A stretch of DNA of 64,000 bases. Origin: Spirodela intermedia. Its lineage: Eukaryota; Streptophyta; Magnoliopsida; Alismatales; Araceae. Both the position numbers and the translations under genes were made by a program. The stretch spans positions 129,001 to 193,000 of the forward strand of contig LR746267.1 in assembly GCA_902729315.2 (NCBI GenBank). Direction: 5' to 3'. Positions within the stretch are counted from its first letter, which is position 1. Every line of letters begins with the position of its first letter. The notes beneath the pieces are model-generated. The model was not told where the DNA came from, made no database searches, and was given only the letters and a program-made list of their open reading frames with translations. Below are positions 46,513 through 61,500 of the stretch, one piece after another.

Positions 46513-49500
46513 GTATCTCAAGGCTATTTCGTCCAAGACAATCTACCCGCATCTGGTGGAGATCCAAGTTACTAGAGCTGGCAATTGAGCTCGAACCATA
46601 ATCGGATACCCTTAGGAATGAATAAATCAACCAAGCTCTTATTTACTTATTATGTGAACTACACATGATATTCGAGCTAGCCTCATTTATTCCATAGTCT
46701 GGGAGATATGATGATATCAGACTTCTACTAGGACCAGAAATATTCAAAACACACTCCAGACAATTAATAGCAATGCTCATGGCATAGGATAGCCAAAATA
46801 ATAAGACAAAAGGGATCAAAACCTTGTGACCTGAACCATAGGAGAGTGATTTACCCAAATAACAAACGGGAATTGTAGTCCAAATCTATAACTTCGTATG
46901 TGTTAGAGTTTGCTCCATCGATTAGAGTAATTGCTCCTTCATTTGTTTCTCTGTACCAGCTGTACATACTCGATCCCTCATGTCCACCATAGTAAATACC
47001 TTCTCCAATATATACTCCAACTGACAGCTCTTTTGTTTGGACACCAGATACAACAGGGGGGGCTGTACATTACCAAGAAGATATATTAATATCAGAAAGA
47101 ACTAACAAAAATGTATTTCGTACCCAGAAAGTAACATGACCTGCTGTGACAGGGGAGTTGCTGATGGCCACCAAAGGATCACCACGCTTTCCATCAACTC
47201 GTGTAGGTACCCAGTACAGTATCAGATACAAACCAACATCCTCAAGAGATGGTGTATATGTCCTATGATGACCGATCATCGATGTCAAAGATCATATCAA
47301 ACAGGCATGATAAGGAAACAGAACTAAAGTCACAAAGCTTACTGCATTTTTCCACAGATAACAGCCTCATTAGAGTGAGAAATATTTCTTAGCTCTGAAC
47401 CTTCAAGTTTCCTTCTACTTCTATACCAAACATATTGCCCATTACCCTCTTCTCCACCATAATAGGATTTTTGAGGAACGACTTCGTGGTCCTCGGAACA
47501 ATCCGGAACAACAAGTTCAGAACCCTTTGGTTCCGCTGTTCAAGTGAGATAAGCAGCATTAAAACTCACCAAGTCACCGACTACACAAGATGATTATTTT
47601 TTTTTTGAAACAGAAAATAATTACAATATAAACAAAAAAAGCTTGTTCCACATTCAGCGAATAAGTCCAATGAGTATGCAGACAATTAACTTCTAGATCC
47701 ATATTTTTCTGAATGTGGAAGAAGCCACGCCAATGTGTTAGGTGCCATATGTTTACACAAACATCCTCAACTCCACCATACCTGGAGAAATCACAGTTGA
47801 AACAATGCTAACTGGGGTTCCTCTTAATCCATCCTTCCGTATGGGTGTGTAAAAAAGTTCAATGCATCGCCCGACATCTGAAAGAGTCAAGTCCAAGAAC
47901 TCTGCATGTGGAAGAACGCATCAAAATGTGAACGCATCAAAGGAAAAATGTGAAATAATCAAAGGAAACAATGGCGAAAAGAAGATCACAAGAAAGATAA
48001 TTAGTGAAAGTGAAGAAGAGAAACTGCTTTGACTAAAATATTGTGAAGACGATGAATTCAGTTATGAATAAAATTGAATCGAGTTCTAGAGTGGTTAACA
48101 TAACAAATTATAATAGGAAACCTACTACTCAGTTCAGTTCACAGCTATGTTGACAAAGATCATGCGTGAAATATAATAAGTAAATTCTTAGGAATGGAAT
48201 CCTATTTTCGGCGCATCCCACGGTTAGCAGTAAGAAGATACAGAGGGCGGGACCAGGAAGCTTAACGTAGAAATCGTATTCCGCAGCTACCTTTCTTGGA
48301 AAGAGAGGAAAAACATCGGGCATTGTTGTAAATCCCATACTGAGTATGACTTGTTTTTGAAGAAGATGATTGTATATCGTAAATTGTAAAGCAGAAGACA
48401 TTGATAATCAGCAGCATTTTAGCAAAGATATACAGATTTTGTGGATGTTGATTCCTAAGCTGGCCACAATGATCAGCCAAAATAACACAACCGGGTGAAG
48501 AGAAAGGAAAAAAAAAGGTATTTTAAAAACGTAGCGGCATCAGGGTATTGTATTTCATGATAATGTAGACAATAAACATGATTAAAAGAATAACCGGTCA
48601 AAGCCTGAAAGTATGTTTAGGTAGGTACGAAGGAAAAGGACTCGAAACATGAAAAGAAAAAAAATGAAGTACAGTTATAACGGTGAGAGACTTGGAACAA
48701 CACATGTAGTAATAGCTGATTGGAGTATATAACAGATATTTATGAGGTAATAATCGGGCATCACAACCCATGAAGTTACAATATACTCTCCACCCAGTTT
48801 AGACCCCAAATGGCAGACAGTAGCTATTAGTCAATGATCTGAAAACTTGAAAGAAACATAAAGGAACTATCTGCAAGGTTAAACTAGCCAAACACTAGGA
48901 TTTCAATAATTAAGAGATACAATTGGCATTTTTTTCGATTATAGGACACAAGGATTTCATACATTTCTTCTATGACGTGAGAATAATATAAATATAGACT
49001 CACCAGTGTTACTTAGCTTCTCCCTGAACCTGTTGTTTTTAACCCTATACCATTCCTGTGTGCACTCCCCTCTCTCCCTGGAATGCAGAAGCATGAAATT
49101 TCAATTCCTTGGGCAACACAAAATTAACCTCAAAAAATTCAAGGAATGTTTTATTCACACCCATACCCTCCAACATATGCGACAGTAAAGCTCAGACGCT
49201 CTCCTTCAGTCATTGAACCCAGAAATTTAAGCGAATGACAGGCAGGTGGCCCTGAAAAACATCAAGTAACAGAGATTAAACTAGAATAATACACTGGACA
49301 TAAAACAAAGTATTGCAAATCAATAAACAGAGAGGTGGATAGTTGATTCAAAATCCAAGTGTCATATGTTACCAGTCATCCCGACACAGAAAACAGCATA
49401 ACCATAAAGGCAATGAAAATATCTACGAACGAACATGATAATAGATCAATGGAAGGATAGAAAAATCAAGCAATTAAAAAGAAAAAGCCTTACAACTTGA

Positions 49501-52500
49501 CGCATGAAGGTAGATTACTTCAAAAATGAAAATAATACACACTTATTACTCATTCTGTGATGCATGCAGGCATACCCCTCCCCACGCACACACGAATGAG
49601 AGTTGGATGCTGAAATGCTAACATTGGGAAAGGGTGGCAGAATGATATACCAATCAATGCATATACAAGGTAAAAATATCAATGAACGATAGCAGAGACA
49701 GAGGATAGGTCATTCTTTTTTCGAAAATGTGTGGTAGAGTAGGGGTAAGCCTACAGTCGCGGACTTAGAACAGATCAACCAGATCAAAACATTAGCGTAG
49801 ATCTTGATGCTTACAGATAGAATTAGGTCTTATTGCCAATAAACGAATAGTGAAACAGCTGTCAAATGAGCCCCGAACTTGAAAGAACTCCAAGTGAATT
49901 CTGTCGTCGGGATGTGTCTAGTATACTGTCTAGTTTACCGTAAGTTTTTGTAGTTATATGTCTGTGTCTAGAACCTTCCAGGGGTCTGATATAAATACCA
50001 GATCCCACTTCCTTTGTAATAGAGTTTTTCCTTTTAACGAATAATAGAGGATTTTTCTCTCCACTTGCGCTGTGGTTACCTGACAGTGCGCCAGATCAGA
50101 TTCAAATCTTCTACAAATTCATTAACCCAAAGATTCCTTATTTTATTTGAATTACTCCAATTTTTTAACCACCGTTATTAGGTTTGGATGGGAGCTAATT
50201 TCCATGCCTATTTCAGATCAAGGTTTCAAATTCTCAGCCAGATCAATTAGTTGAAAGAACGAACTCTGGGTTCAAAAACTTTAAACCAAGACCATGGTCA
50301 ATACTGTTGATTCTGCAATTTAGTTTTAGATTAAACAGTCATAAAAGAATATGATACTATTAGCTAGTTAAAACAGCATGTTACAGATAATCGCAATGCA
50401 CAAAAGCACAAATGACAAAATGACAAACAATCAGGTAGGACAGTTGTCCTGCAAGTATTTCAAGCAACTTACAGTAAGTAACTCGGCTCATCAGATTACT
50501 AATGACTACAAACCTGGTAAAACAGGCCCAACAAGCTCTGAAAGAACAGTTGGACCACAGGCTCCATCATTTCTTACAGGTTCGCATGAAACGTATATTG
50601 TGCAGCCAATATCATCACTGGACGGTGTATAACACGCAGCTGACGCACCTTTAATTTCTTTTTCCACTCCATCAAAGTTTTTCTGCAAAATGTCATTAAA
50701 CAATGCAGTCAACTCTCAAAAGAAACACAAGGGATAAACAAAAATATACTCACAAGGAAAGCATAGCAATTAATACCATACCAGGAACCAACGAAAAACT
50801 GAGTTACCCTCTTCCCCTCCCCAGTATTTTTTTTCAGCCACAAGTGTTATTCCTTCAATAGCCTCACCGATTATCTGCAATGATAACAACCTTGGACTCC
50901 CTACGTATAGATAAAAATTTCATCAGCATAATTTTTTCCTCCAAGAGTTTATGATTCTTTTGGGTCACGAAGGCGAACATAATTACCAGGCTGAACTCGA
51001 TCCAATCCCAAGCAGGTCCTTGGCTCACCAACACTCCCGTCATCTCGCACAGGAGTGCATTTAAAGGAAACAAACTTGTCAATGGCATCCTTTGTTATCC
51101 GGTACTGTAGAAAACCTGATGCCTCCGGAATCAAGGTGCCCGAGTCGGTTTCACTCTGCAGGTAGGTTGAAACATTAGCGTGAAACAAGAAAGATTCTTA
51201 CTTCTCCCATAGAGCGAGAAAGGCCAAGCATTTACCTCATGAAGGAACCAATCATACAGACTTATGCCCTCATGCCCTCCTATATATCCATATGATGCCG
51301 TTAACATGTCACCCTCATAATAGTTGCCGATAACTGACAGAAAATTCAGGCTTGGCGGCAAAGCTGATAACCATTGACCATAAGTTTAGTAAAGATAAGT
51401 TTAGGTAAACATAGGTTTCGCTTAAAAAATGATCTATGAAATTGAAAAAATTCATACAGGAAGATCATTCATGTTCAACATTAGACATGTTATTTATTTG
51501 CAACATAGATTTAAATTTATATTTTCTCATATCATCCTCAATATGCTGATGTTCCGGAAATGAGCTAGGCCTCAGGCCAAGCCTGGCACAAACAGCCGCA
51601 CGTGGGGTGTGAAGCATGTGAGTGAGCTTCCATGCAGGAGGTGAACATGGAGCAGTCATAACCTTATGGAAATCTGGGCATCTGGGCCCCACGACCAGGC
51701 CGGGTCAATCCGTTGAAATATAAGAAAACAGATGTCTCCATGGATATTGATGATCAAATTGTTTTCTACACAGAATTAACCTATGGAAGAAAAGACCCCG
51801 AAGTAGTACACGATCTGTTTTGATAAAGAGCACAATTTAAGATTTTATAAATGTTTTAAATAAATAGGATTTTGCCATCATTCATTTTCAACCGAGATCT
51901 GCCATAGAGAAGGTCAAATATTCCAGCATCACGCATCATTCTCTCACTCTTGGTATCGACTATTCCTAAGCCTAGAAGATGCTTTGAGGTTTGTCCTGTG
52001 CTTGTGACCTTGGAATGCAGATAAGAGTGCAGTTTTCTCCGCTAATTGGTCCAGTAAGATATTTGACAGATCCTCTCTCGTCAGACATCTTAACCACGTC
52101 TGTGCTTTCCTGAAGATTATTGGCCCCAGGCAAGTAACCGATCAGAAATTTATCCCAATCTTTGAGCCTATAATTGAATGTACGCCACCCAATCTTGATG
52201 GGATAAAACGTATAATAACAATCATGATAATTCGAGCAATAACCATATTTTGAAAATTTGTTTCTAGACCTTGGGCATGGATATGGTTAACTATAAAGAG
52301 TCCGAACATTAGGAGATTTTGAATTGCTTCAGATTCGTTCGAGTAGCTACCAAGACATCAATATATCTCATACGATCATCAATATGCGTCATTATTTTTA
52401 TCCTTTTAACTAATTTCATGTCACCAAGCTATCTGTACTAACTTAAACAAGGCATGAAGACAGAAGTCTTTCTTTCTTTGCTGACAATGACGTAAAGCCA

Positions 52501-55500
52501 TTTTTTCCTGGACGAATAACAATAGTAGCCGTTTGGTGGACCTCACCTACTGGATTTTTCCCATCATTTCATCGCCTATAGCACACTATGAATCCTCATT
52601 GTAAATAAAAACAAAGAGATAGATCAGGTAGTCAAGAAGAGAAACAAAGAGATAGCATCCTAAAAAGTACTTACTTTCAACTGACTTCTCAGAAATGGCA
52701 TACGCTGGTTCTCCTGTTTCACCATCTGGCGCAATAGGTGTGAATTTAGCAGCTAAATAGTAGCCGACAGCACCAAGAGGAACCCGGAAAGCCTAAAAAT
52801 TTGTATAACCCAATGGAGTAAGTCGAAAGAGACAAAATGCTTGAGCAGAAGTGTAGCCTGAAGATATGACTATGCTTCAAAACATAAATAAACAGAAATT
52901 ACTGTTTCTTTCCCCCACCTTTGCAATCTTGGATGTGCTCAGTGCTTCAAGACTACTCTCATCCTCAAACTTTGACGAGCCAGCCTTCTTAAACCATTGA
53001 ACTTTGCTGGATCCTTCAGTTCCCCCAGTGACAATAGCAGTTACTGTTACTTTATTCCCTTCCCTTACATCTCCAACTATTTTCAAATTGCTCACCCTTG
53101 GAGGGGCTGAAATGGGGACGCAAGCAAAGATGTGAGCTAGTGAGAAACTGTACAATGTCCCGTTAGAAATAACATGAAAATTGTGATTTATGTTCTGTAA
53201 AAAACCGGGAAACGAAAAGTATTCGTTTATCCAAAACAACTGAAAAATGCAGATAAATAGATACAAGCGTGTTCAACTAGATGAAATTACACTATTTTTA
53301 AATGGATATGAATACCACCTATCGGTCCAAGTAACAGATGGTTTTTAGCAACCTCGAATCCATCCAATTAAAAGAGAGCGACAGATAACATGAACTATTG
53401 AACGGTGAAAAAAAGCAATGCAATATGGTAAGCTGTATACGCCTCCAAATAACTTCCACGTAACCTGCAAAGGGCCCCTTCGTGCACAGAAGCAGAAACA
53501 AATCTAACCCATGTTACCAACATCAAAAATATAATGTGACCCCGACAGTAAAACGGAGGAGCATCAGAGTTTCCCACCATCTAGAAGATTCATCTTGTAA
53601 CAATACAGTTGTTTTTTAGATGTATTACTAGGCTCGCAATAAACTATAGGTCAGAAAAACAAAGCATGGGTAGTCCCCAGGCATGGAATTAACAATTTCC
53701 ACGGATAAAGAATCATGTTTCTGAGGTAGCCAAAATCCTGCAGGTCAATAGAAAATAGTACAAGAAAAAATTTCAAAGTTCGATCTCATAAACAGAATAT
53801 CAAAATTATTCATCTTTTGTAGATCTTTCCGCTTTACAAGTCCACCAAAAGAACATGTGAAGCAGAAATGATATTAATAGTATATATAAATCATCATTAT
53901 GTGCATGCAGAACCAAAAGAATATGGGATGTAACTGGATATGACTATTTTCCGAAATTTAGACGAGAATGTCAGTATAAATATTCGAAATTACCCTTTCT
54001 GATTTTCTCACTCATGACAGTAACAGATTCCCCTTCCTGTCCTGAAAGTTAGATAGAAAAGGATATCATAAAACGAATATCCAACAAAAAAAGGGGAAAA
54101 TGAAGAATCAAGACACCCATCATCAGATTCAATAAAGTACCTTCAAAATTTATAGGAATATACACAAATGACAATCGCCGCCCAACATCATCTTTCGTCA
54201 GTGAGTACTCCGCCGCACCCACAGATACTACATGAAGCTCACTACACCAGAAAAATATCGAACTCAAAATTTACAAAATATAAAATGTCCATGATGTATT
54301 TTCGTCATTCATAAGACATCAATTCTTTTTCATACAGCTCTTTCGCTGATGTTCAATTAATATTGCACATGGATTAAAAGATGGAAAAAGGGAAAAATGA
54401 TGGAAATAAAAATTGATACTGGTGATCTAATGGCCACGGACTAAATGCCTGTGATTCTTAAGTTAGGTAACAAATAAAAAATATAATGATACATGCAGAA
54501 GTGTGATGATATTCTTTATAGATTGATCTTTAGTAAGATCAGCTGCTATTTACCCACCTGTTAGATAAGATTTCAACCTAAAAGATGTGAGCAATAGGTC
54601 ATTGTTTACCCGAATCCATTTTCAATATCATTCTCCTTCACAAATGATATTTAACAAATGAATGTCACAGATTGAGACTTATGTCCTCATGATTTTCTCC
54701 CTAAACCTAAGGCGCCAAACAAAGCGAGAAAGAAGGTTCTCCTCAGAATGTAAAACGACACACGTTTTTAACTCTTTTGGCTGATTTTCCCGCAACGGAG
54801 AAAGAAATTCGTCAAATCAGGTCCGAGTTTTATAAAGATCCTGATAACTAATTAATTTCTAACTTTATTCCAATCCTTGCAGAATTATTTGGATGATTCA
54901 ATCATTTTTATTCTGAATCTCCTTAAGTTAAGGTATTGCAGAATAGCCTTTTATGGAGATTCCAGTGAAGATATTTTGTTTACGTTGAGAGGTTGATGTT
55001 CGATCATGTCATGAACCAGACCTATGAACTATCCCCCAGTTTATCTGGATTCCACCTTAACCAATCCTAGGTCTGATTTTGACGGGAACCGGCCTCTGTA
55101 AATGACGCCACATGTAGGATTCATCACAGATGGAGATAACTAGATGTAAATATACGTGTGCATCATCTTAGTCGACTACGGATTGTCGTAATTTAATCAA
55201 TCTCTACAGTAATGTCCCATAATTGAGATGTATCTTAACGTGCATCCAGCTTTTCTTCATGACGATAAAAGAACTGCCTTCTTTCAGACAATAGCATAAG
55301 CTCAAAAAGCATTTTCACCCAACCTCAAGGGAATATATCTCTGAAGTTAAAATATGATTAGTTTGAGTAGGTATGAATAAAATGAAAGAAAAACACTGAC
55401 CCATTTTCCTTCTGTTCACGTAACCACTCAAACTTGCTTGGACCTTCTTTTCCTCCAAAGTATTCACCAACACCTTTGATAGTATTTCCTTCAACAGCAT

Positions 55501-58500
55501 CTCCCAATATCCTTACGTTACGAACTGATGGGAAAGCTGCAATGGAGCAGGTATGGAAAATATAAAAGAATTATTTCAAACATTCCATTTAGTTCATAAT
55601 CCAAGCACAATAGGGATGAAGAACATAAACCCAATTATATATAAGCAGGAACCCTGTGGCCAGAAGATATCAACAAAAAAAAATGATGAAAAAGAAATAT
55701 TATAGGCATCGTCATCATCATCAAAAGCCATGGCCATGAAACTGTCATCAGCTAGGTATTTCGTTAGGTTAAAAGGACAACTTTCTTTCCATGTTTCACA
55801 CGCCAGATAGTAAGCCCAAAGTAAAGCCAAGATGATTGTTATCTTCTGTCATTTACGTGTCTAAAGCTTTGCAGCGATAAACCTAATTGACTAAGTATTG
55901 AAGAAGCATAACCTTTACATAATCATAATTTAAGAAGATGGACCATCTTTGAGCTGCCGAAGTCACTGGGATATCTAAATCAAAATGTTTATGTAATGAT
56001 CAGAGTACGCTCAACTTTGTCATCACAAATGTGTTGTTGTAGTAACTAATGCGAGAATGTTCGCAACAGAACCTTATATACAGATCCAAATCCTTCTCAT
56101 GCAGACAACATCAATGCCATGTCGTCCAAGAGAAAAAATTGGCTCCAAAACCATGTTAATGTTCTTCAGTAATCCAACTTGAAATCAATTGGCAATGAAT
56201 GCAGTGCATTCATCATTCAAATCACAGGCTTACAACATTAGTAAACAATACGGAATTATTTTCCGCAGCTAGGATGAAGATGTGACAAGAATGAAGATCA
56301 ATAAATAAACTATGTTCTTTAGCATTTCTCAAAGTCGAACTGTGCGACTCTCTTTTGACAAAAATTGTCCCCCTGAGATCCTACCATTGAACGCGGTATA
56401 CAGTTAATGAGCCATTCACATGAATTTATATCCTTCATGCAAAGTTTTAAAATGAATCGAGTTCCCAAATATATATATGTATATCGATCATGCAAGCATA
56501 TACGTAAACAGTATATGCTAATGTAAATTGGATACACAACTGTGTGATTTACAGTGGACTCCTCTTTCAAACAAAGTTTGTGCAAAATTATTGCGAACGA
56601 TAGATCAAAGTTTCTACAAAAAATGAGTTCCCGCTATTTGGTAATGATTTTGAGTAGTCTTCTTGTCACAAGAAAAAGTAAAACCGATCAGGCTAAAAAG
56701 TAGGACAGACAACCAATGCCGGAGAAAATCTACAAAAAGGGGTTCATATTACCTAACACTAGGTTACGATGAATTCTTGGACTATAGAATATAGATTAAA
56801 ATAATACATATTAAATATATATTAAATTAGGGGAAAATATATCCTACATGAAAGAAAAGAAAATATATCGACATCAATCACAAAACATATCCAAGTAGAA
56901 AGAATAGTAAACTTTCAGATGAAAAGAACCTATTTACTTTCTTGAGAAAACCAACCTGGCTTTACAAAATCAGTCATTGCATATTGTGGCTCGCCTTTGA
57001 TACCTTCCTCTGTCACAGGGGTGTACATGAAAACTAGACTACAATCAATGTCATCAGCCGTCAAACTATATTCTTCATCTTCAGCCCCAGCGATCACTAC
57101 TGGACTACTATTCCATCTTCTCCTCAGCCAGCTGAAATATAAAATGCAAGGTTTTTTTACTCGATGAAATGGCATATCTGCTACTATCAGGTATCACAAT
57201 ATACGAAAACAACGAAATTCAAACCGATAAAAGATTTTGAATTGTAGGGAAATTCAAATGTCACCTTGCAACACCTTTCGCTGGTGTTCCACCACACCAT
57301 GCAACCTCAGCAAAGCCTTTGATCACACTGCCCTCCATAAGTTCCCCGTGCAAAGTAAGATTAATAACTTTTGGACATCCAGTACCTGCATAGAAGCATG
57401 AAATGAAGTTTCCAAACATCATTCAGGTAGACACAGAAAATATAAAACCATGGAAATGAGCATAATTATTTCCTATTAAATCGGATATGTTATTCGTTTC
57501 TCAAATGTTTCCTTTTTCCAGAAGGCTTTTCAAGACAGTAGAATCCATTACCACACGAGCTAAAAGAGCTTCGAGACGGCTGGATTTAAAGCCTTAAAGG
57601 CCAGGGAAATACATAATAGAAACAATGTTTTCTTCGGCCACTCAAACGGCCAAACATTCATCAAAAAGGGAAAGTACTCCATGCTTTTTGTTTAGAAAAA
57701 GGCACTATTCACTTCAGTGCTATAACCTCAACACAGAAAACTAAGAGACTTATTGTTGATGCTAGATGTATCTGTCCATTTATCATGTATAAATGTAAAA
57801 CATGTTTAACTCCAGATTGTCTCAGTAATAGACCATTCTACAATGCTTTATTTTCATTACCCCAAGAGGTTTTTAAGAAAACAATGGGGATATAGAACTC
57901 TTGTTAATCAAGGTTTTTAAGAAAACTGACGAGTTCTGCACATTGTGAACCGAGGTTTGTCGCTTCTCGGAAGCCTCCCCTTCCTCGAATCCGAGGAAGG
58001 GGAGAAAAAATATACATATTGTGATTTCCGACCTGAGGCAAAAGGAGCAATCACTTCTGGCTGTCCCAGAATCAAAAGATAATCTCACACAATCATTAAA
58101 TAGGTTGTCCGGCTCCACAGAAGGCATATGTGTAAGAGTGAAGACGACGAGATGAACAGACAGATCCAACTGGAGCAGGACGTATCATCTCAGTTCAAAT
58201 CACAAAATTATTTTAAGTTGATCACAGATGAACAAGATATGCATCACACTGACATAATGGATTCATTGCGTTATCCAAACATAATGGAGGAAACTTACGT
58301 GAACTATTGTACTATTCAAGAGAAGACCTGCGCTGAGTGTTTCTAGTTCTGGTTCTAGTTCTAGTTCTGGTTCTAGTTCTAGTTCTGGTTTCAATTCTGG
58401 TTCAGCCAGGGAATCAAAATCGCGTCTATGCATTGCTGGTTCACAAAAGGACAGTAAAGTTATCCCAAAAAAAAAAAAAAAAAGAACAGCTTTTAGTTTG

Positions 58501-61500
58501 TTTCAGACAGTTATGACCACCTCTACATGTCCGGGCCAATTTTAGTACAGTATCGAACAGCTTAGGCCCAGTAATGACCCTGCTCTGAGCACAAAGCTGA
58601 CAAAAGAGAAACCGTAACGATCCAATTTAACTGACTTCCCATTCATTGGGGTAGTTGCCAGGCTTGACTAAAACAGCTACATAGTCTTAAAAAAGCCCAT
58701 AAACTGAACGAGAGAAATCATAAGTGGCGTGAATTACTAGGAAAACAATTGCAAGTAGATGACTCCTAAGGCCGTAACAATAAATCTGGAACCAAAAGTG
58801 CATATGCCCAGGAAGAGTCAACCTGAGAATTACATTCAACAACCAACATCTTAAAGCAATGGTTCCATGGATCTGTGACTACGTATTTTCCTAACTTCGA
58901 AATACATTACAATAATGATCATTTACTGACAGAAACCTCAAGTCATTAGATACAAATCCGGAATATAATGAAATTTCAGAAGTTATTACATCATCTTAGA
59001 GAGAAATAGAAAATTTCCATATTTCAACATTTGGCAAAAAGTCCATAGAAGCTCCCATGTTATGACCGATAACAAAACAAAAACTTAGTTTCACGATGTA
59101 CTAACATTGAAATATGGTAGAGGCATGGCCTCAAGAAATATGAAATTTTAATTTACGAGAATTACTTATAGATACAGTGTCATCGCAATCTGTTACTAAG
59201 ACATTAATTTCAAAGTGCAAAGGGCAGCAAAGTGAAAATGCAAGAAGTTTGAAGAATACAAACGAATTACTTATCAGAAATGTATTAAATACTGGAAATA
59301 AGTTCAATATACCTGGACAAACTGGTGATGAAATAGCAAATAAAGGAGAATACTCGGTCCCCTCCAAGACTGGGGTGCATTCAACCTTAAGATATCTGCC
59401 AACGTCCTCGTGTTTTGGCCAGTAAACCTATCCAAGAACCAGTACGGTAGAGTAAAATAATACATAAACGAAAAAGTACATTACCACAGCACAATTTTCA
59501 AGAACCGACCTCGCTGACTGCATCAGCAACAGACACAAAATTGGTTGGTGTTTTTTCTCCGATAAACCATTGATACTTCAGGCACAACTCGGCAGCATTG
59601 TTCACCATTGAGTCCTTGACAAAGACAAAGTGGCAGTGACATGCGTCTTGTTCAAATGGTTGTTCAACTGAGGCCTTCTTAAGCAAGTAACCAGGTGGCA
59701 AATGACTTTTCCAGTATTCAGCAAGGAAGCGAAATGTTGAATCTGATAATAAAACCAAATAAATATGATTAGGAATGATGACCTTAATTTACAGGTCCAA
59801 TTTCCTACGATGAATACATATTATTGACGAGGAATATGGTGACAAAAAATAATTCTGAAACATGAGTATGTCGAGTATAATCATTGGCAGCAAATGGATG
59901 TGCCAGAGATGTTCAGAACCGCATTTAACAAAAATACAAGAATCCAGAACATCTGTTACGAAATAATTATGGCCATCACCGAGATATGGCTGTCCGGTCC
60001 ATAGATACAGTTCCCAACATCAACTTATTTCGACCAGAATCAGCTTTGTCCTATCCAATTTCAAGACGGCAACATATGCCTCATCAAAGTCACGTAGAGT
60101 CAGGGCCCTTAAGAAAAATATGGGAAGGAACTGGGAATTCACGGATTCCTTGCTGATCTGTTGAAATACAGCATACTCAGGGCATAGCGGGACTGAGCCA
60201 TGTGCAGATAGAAAAAATACAATATAGGAATATAGGCACCATTTCAGATTTTATGGACAGCCTAGAGCGCAAGTAAAGAAACTGCGGTAGGAGCACCATC
60301 CAAAAGGGATCTTTTAGGTTGTCTTTTGAGGAAAAATACCCAACCAAAGTCAGCATGTTAATTTGAGATGTACGATTTAGAAATTATCCACTGGTGAAAG
60401 GTTTAATGACCATGGACTAACCATTGAAGAGAGTTGCATGTTCTGCGGATCATTCAAGAACGCCATTGATCATATATGTGTGAGATCGGGTACTAGCAGC
60501 CCAAAAAAATCTCCAAAAGTCATTCATCAGACAATGAGCATAAAGAATCAGCTACTTGTCTATTCTAAGGACTGTGATGGGAGGAAAGTAAGCACTATAT
60601 TTGACTGGAGTTTCAAGGAACGGTTATCACCCTCTTTAAAGCGCTCACTAACGGCATGGTGGACCATTCGGACCACCAGATGGGGGGAGGTCCTCAAACA
60701 CAAAAATGAAATAGTTAAAGAATTCGGTGCTCAAGCTATGCTGATCTTTGATTTCCGATTTATCACCTCAGTCTGCATTTTCTGTTCCTTCGTAGACTAG
60801 TGATAGGACAAGAATTAAATTCCCAGTTGGAAGATCACCATTTAATTTCAGACAAGTGGAGATATTTCTTCAGAAATACCCTCTTAAAAGTGCATTAAAA
60901 ACGGTTCTATTCTCATAGAACAAACGGGTTGGTTTAAAACGGCGAGCATTTTTTCAAAAGTTACAAAAAACTGAACATTATAGTTTCGCTGAAACTAATT
61001 CTTGACTCTCATGCTAAAGACTACGAGAAAACTTCTGAACATGATAAAACATTGCAAACCAATTTCTAAACTTCCTCTAATTTGTAGAAAACTCAGAATT
61101 GTTTTTTACCATTAAGATCTTTGAAAAATGGGTACGCAATTTTATCTCTCAAGAAAAGTAGATTCCTGCACAAAGATGGTGGAGAAACGGTACACAATGA
61201 AGAGTTTCTACTATGTCAACTGAAGTACAGCCACTGGCAGGTGACGACTCCATAACAATAAAAGAGGATGACCCTCATCCGATAGCTTCAGAGATTGCCT
61301 GACATTTTATTATGTGATCCGAAGATTCGATGCTGTGTAAATGAGTACAATCGTGCCACGACTATGTCATCTCTGTTTCTAAAATAATAGAGTAAAGCCC
61401 ATAAAAAATTCAAATTAAAGTAATGGACCTCGCAACCCCGAGTTTCTTATGTTTCTAGTCAAAGCGTCCTCTATTCACCTTCAAAAACAATAAAGTCATC

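Noticed and set aside
51540-51720. GC-richer insert in an AIR9 intron with a 75-codon frame
   Set aside because: It has no recognisable domain and is not joined by splice sites to AIR9; perhaps an old insertion.
60438-60800. 120-codon plus-strand frame in an AIR9 intron
   Set aside because: No motif recognised; it could be a decayed element but the evidence is too weak.
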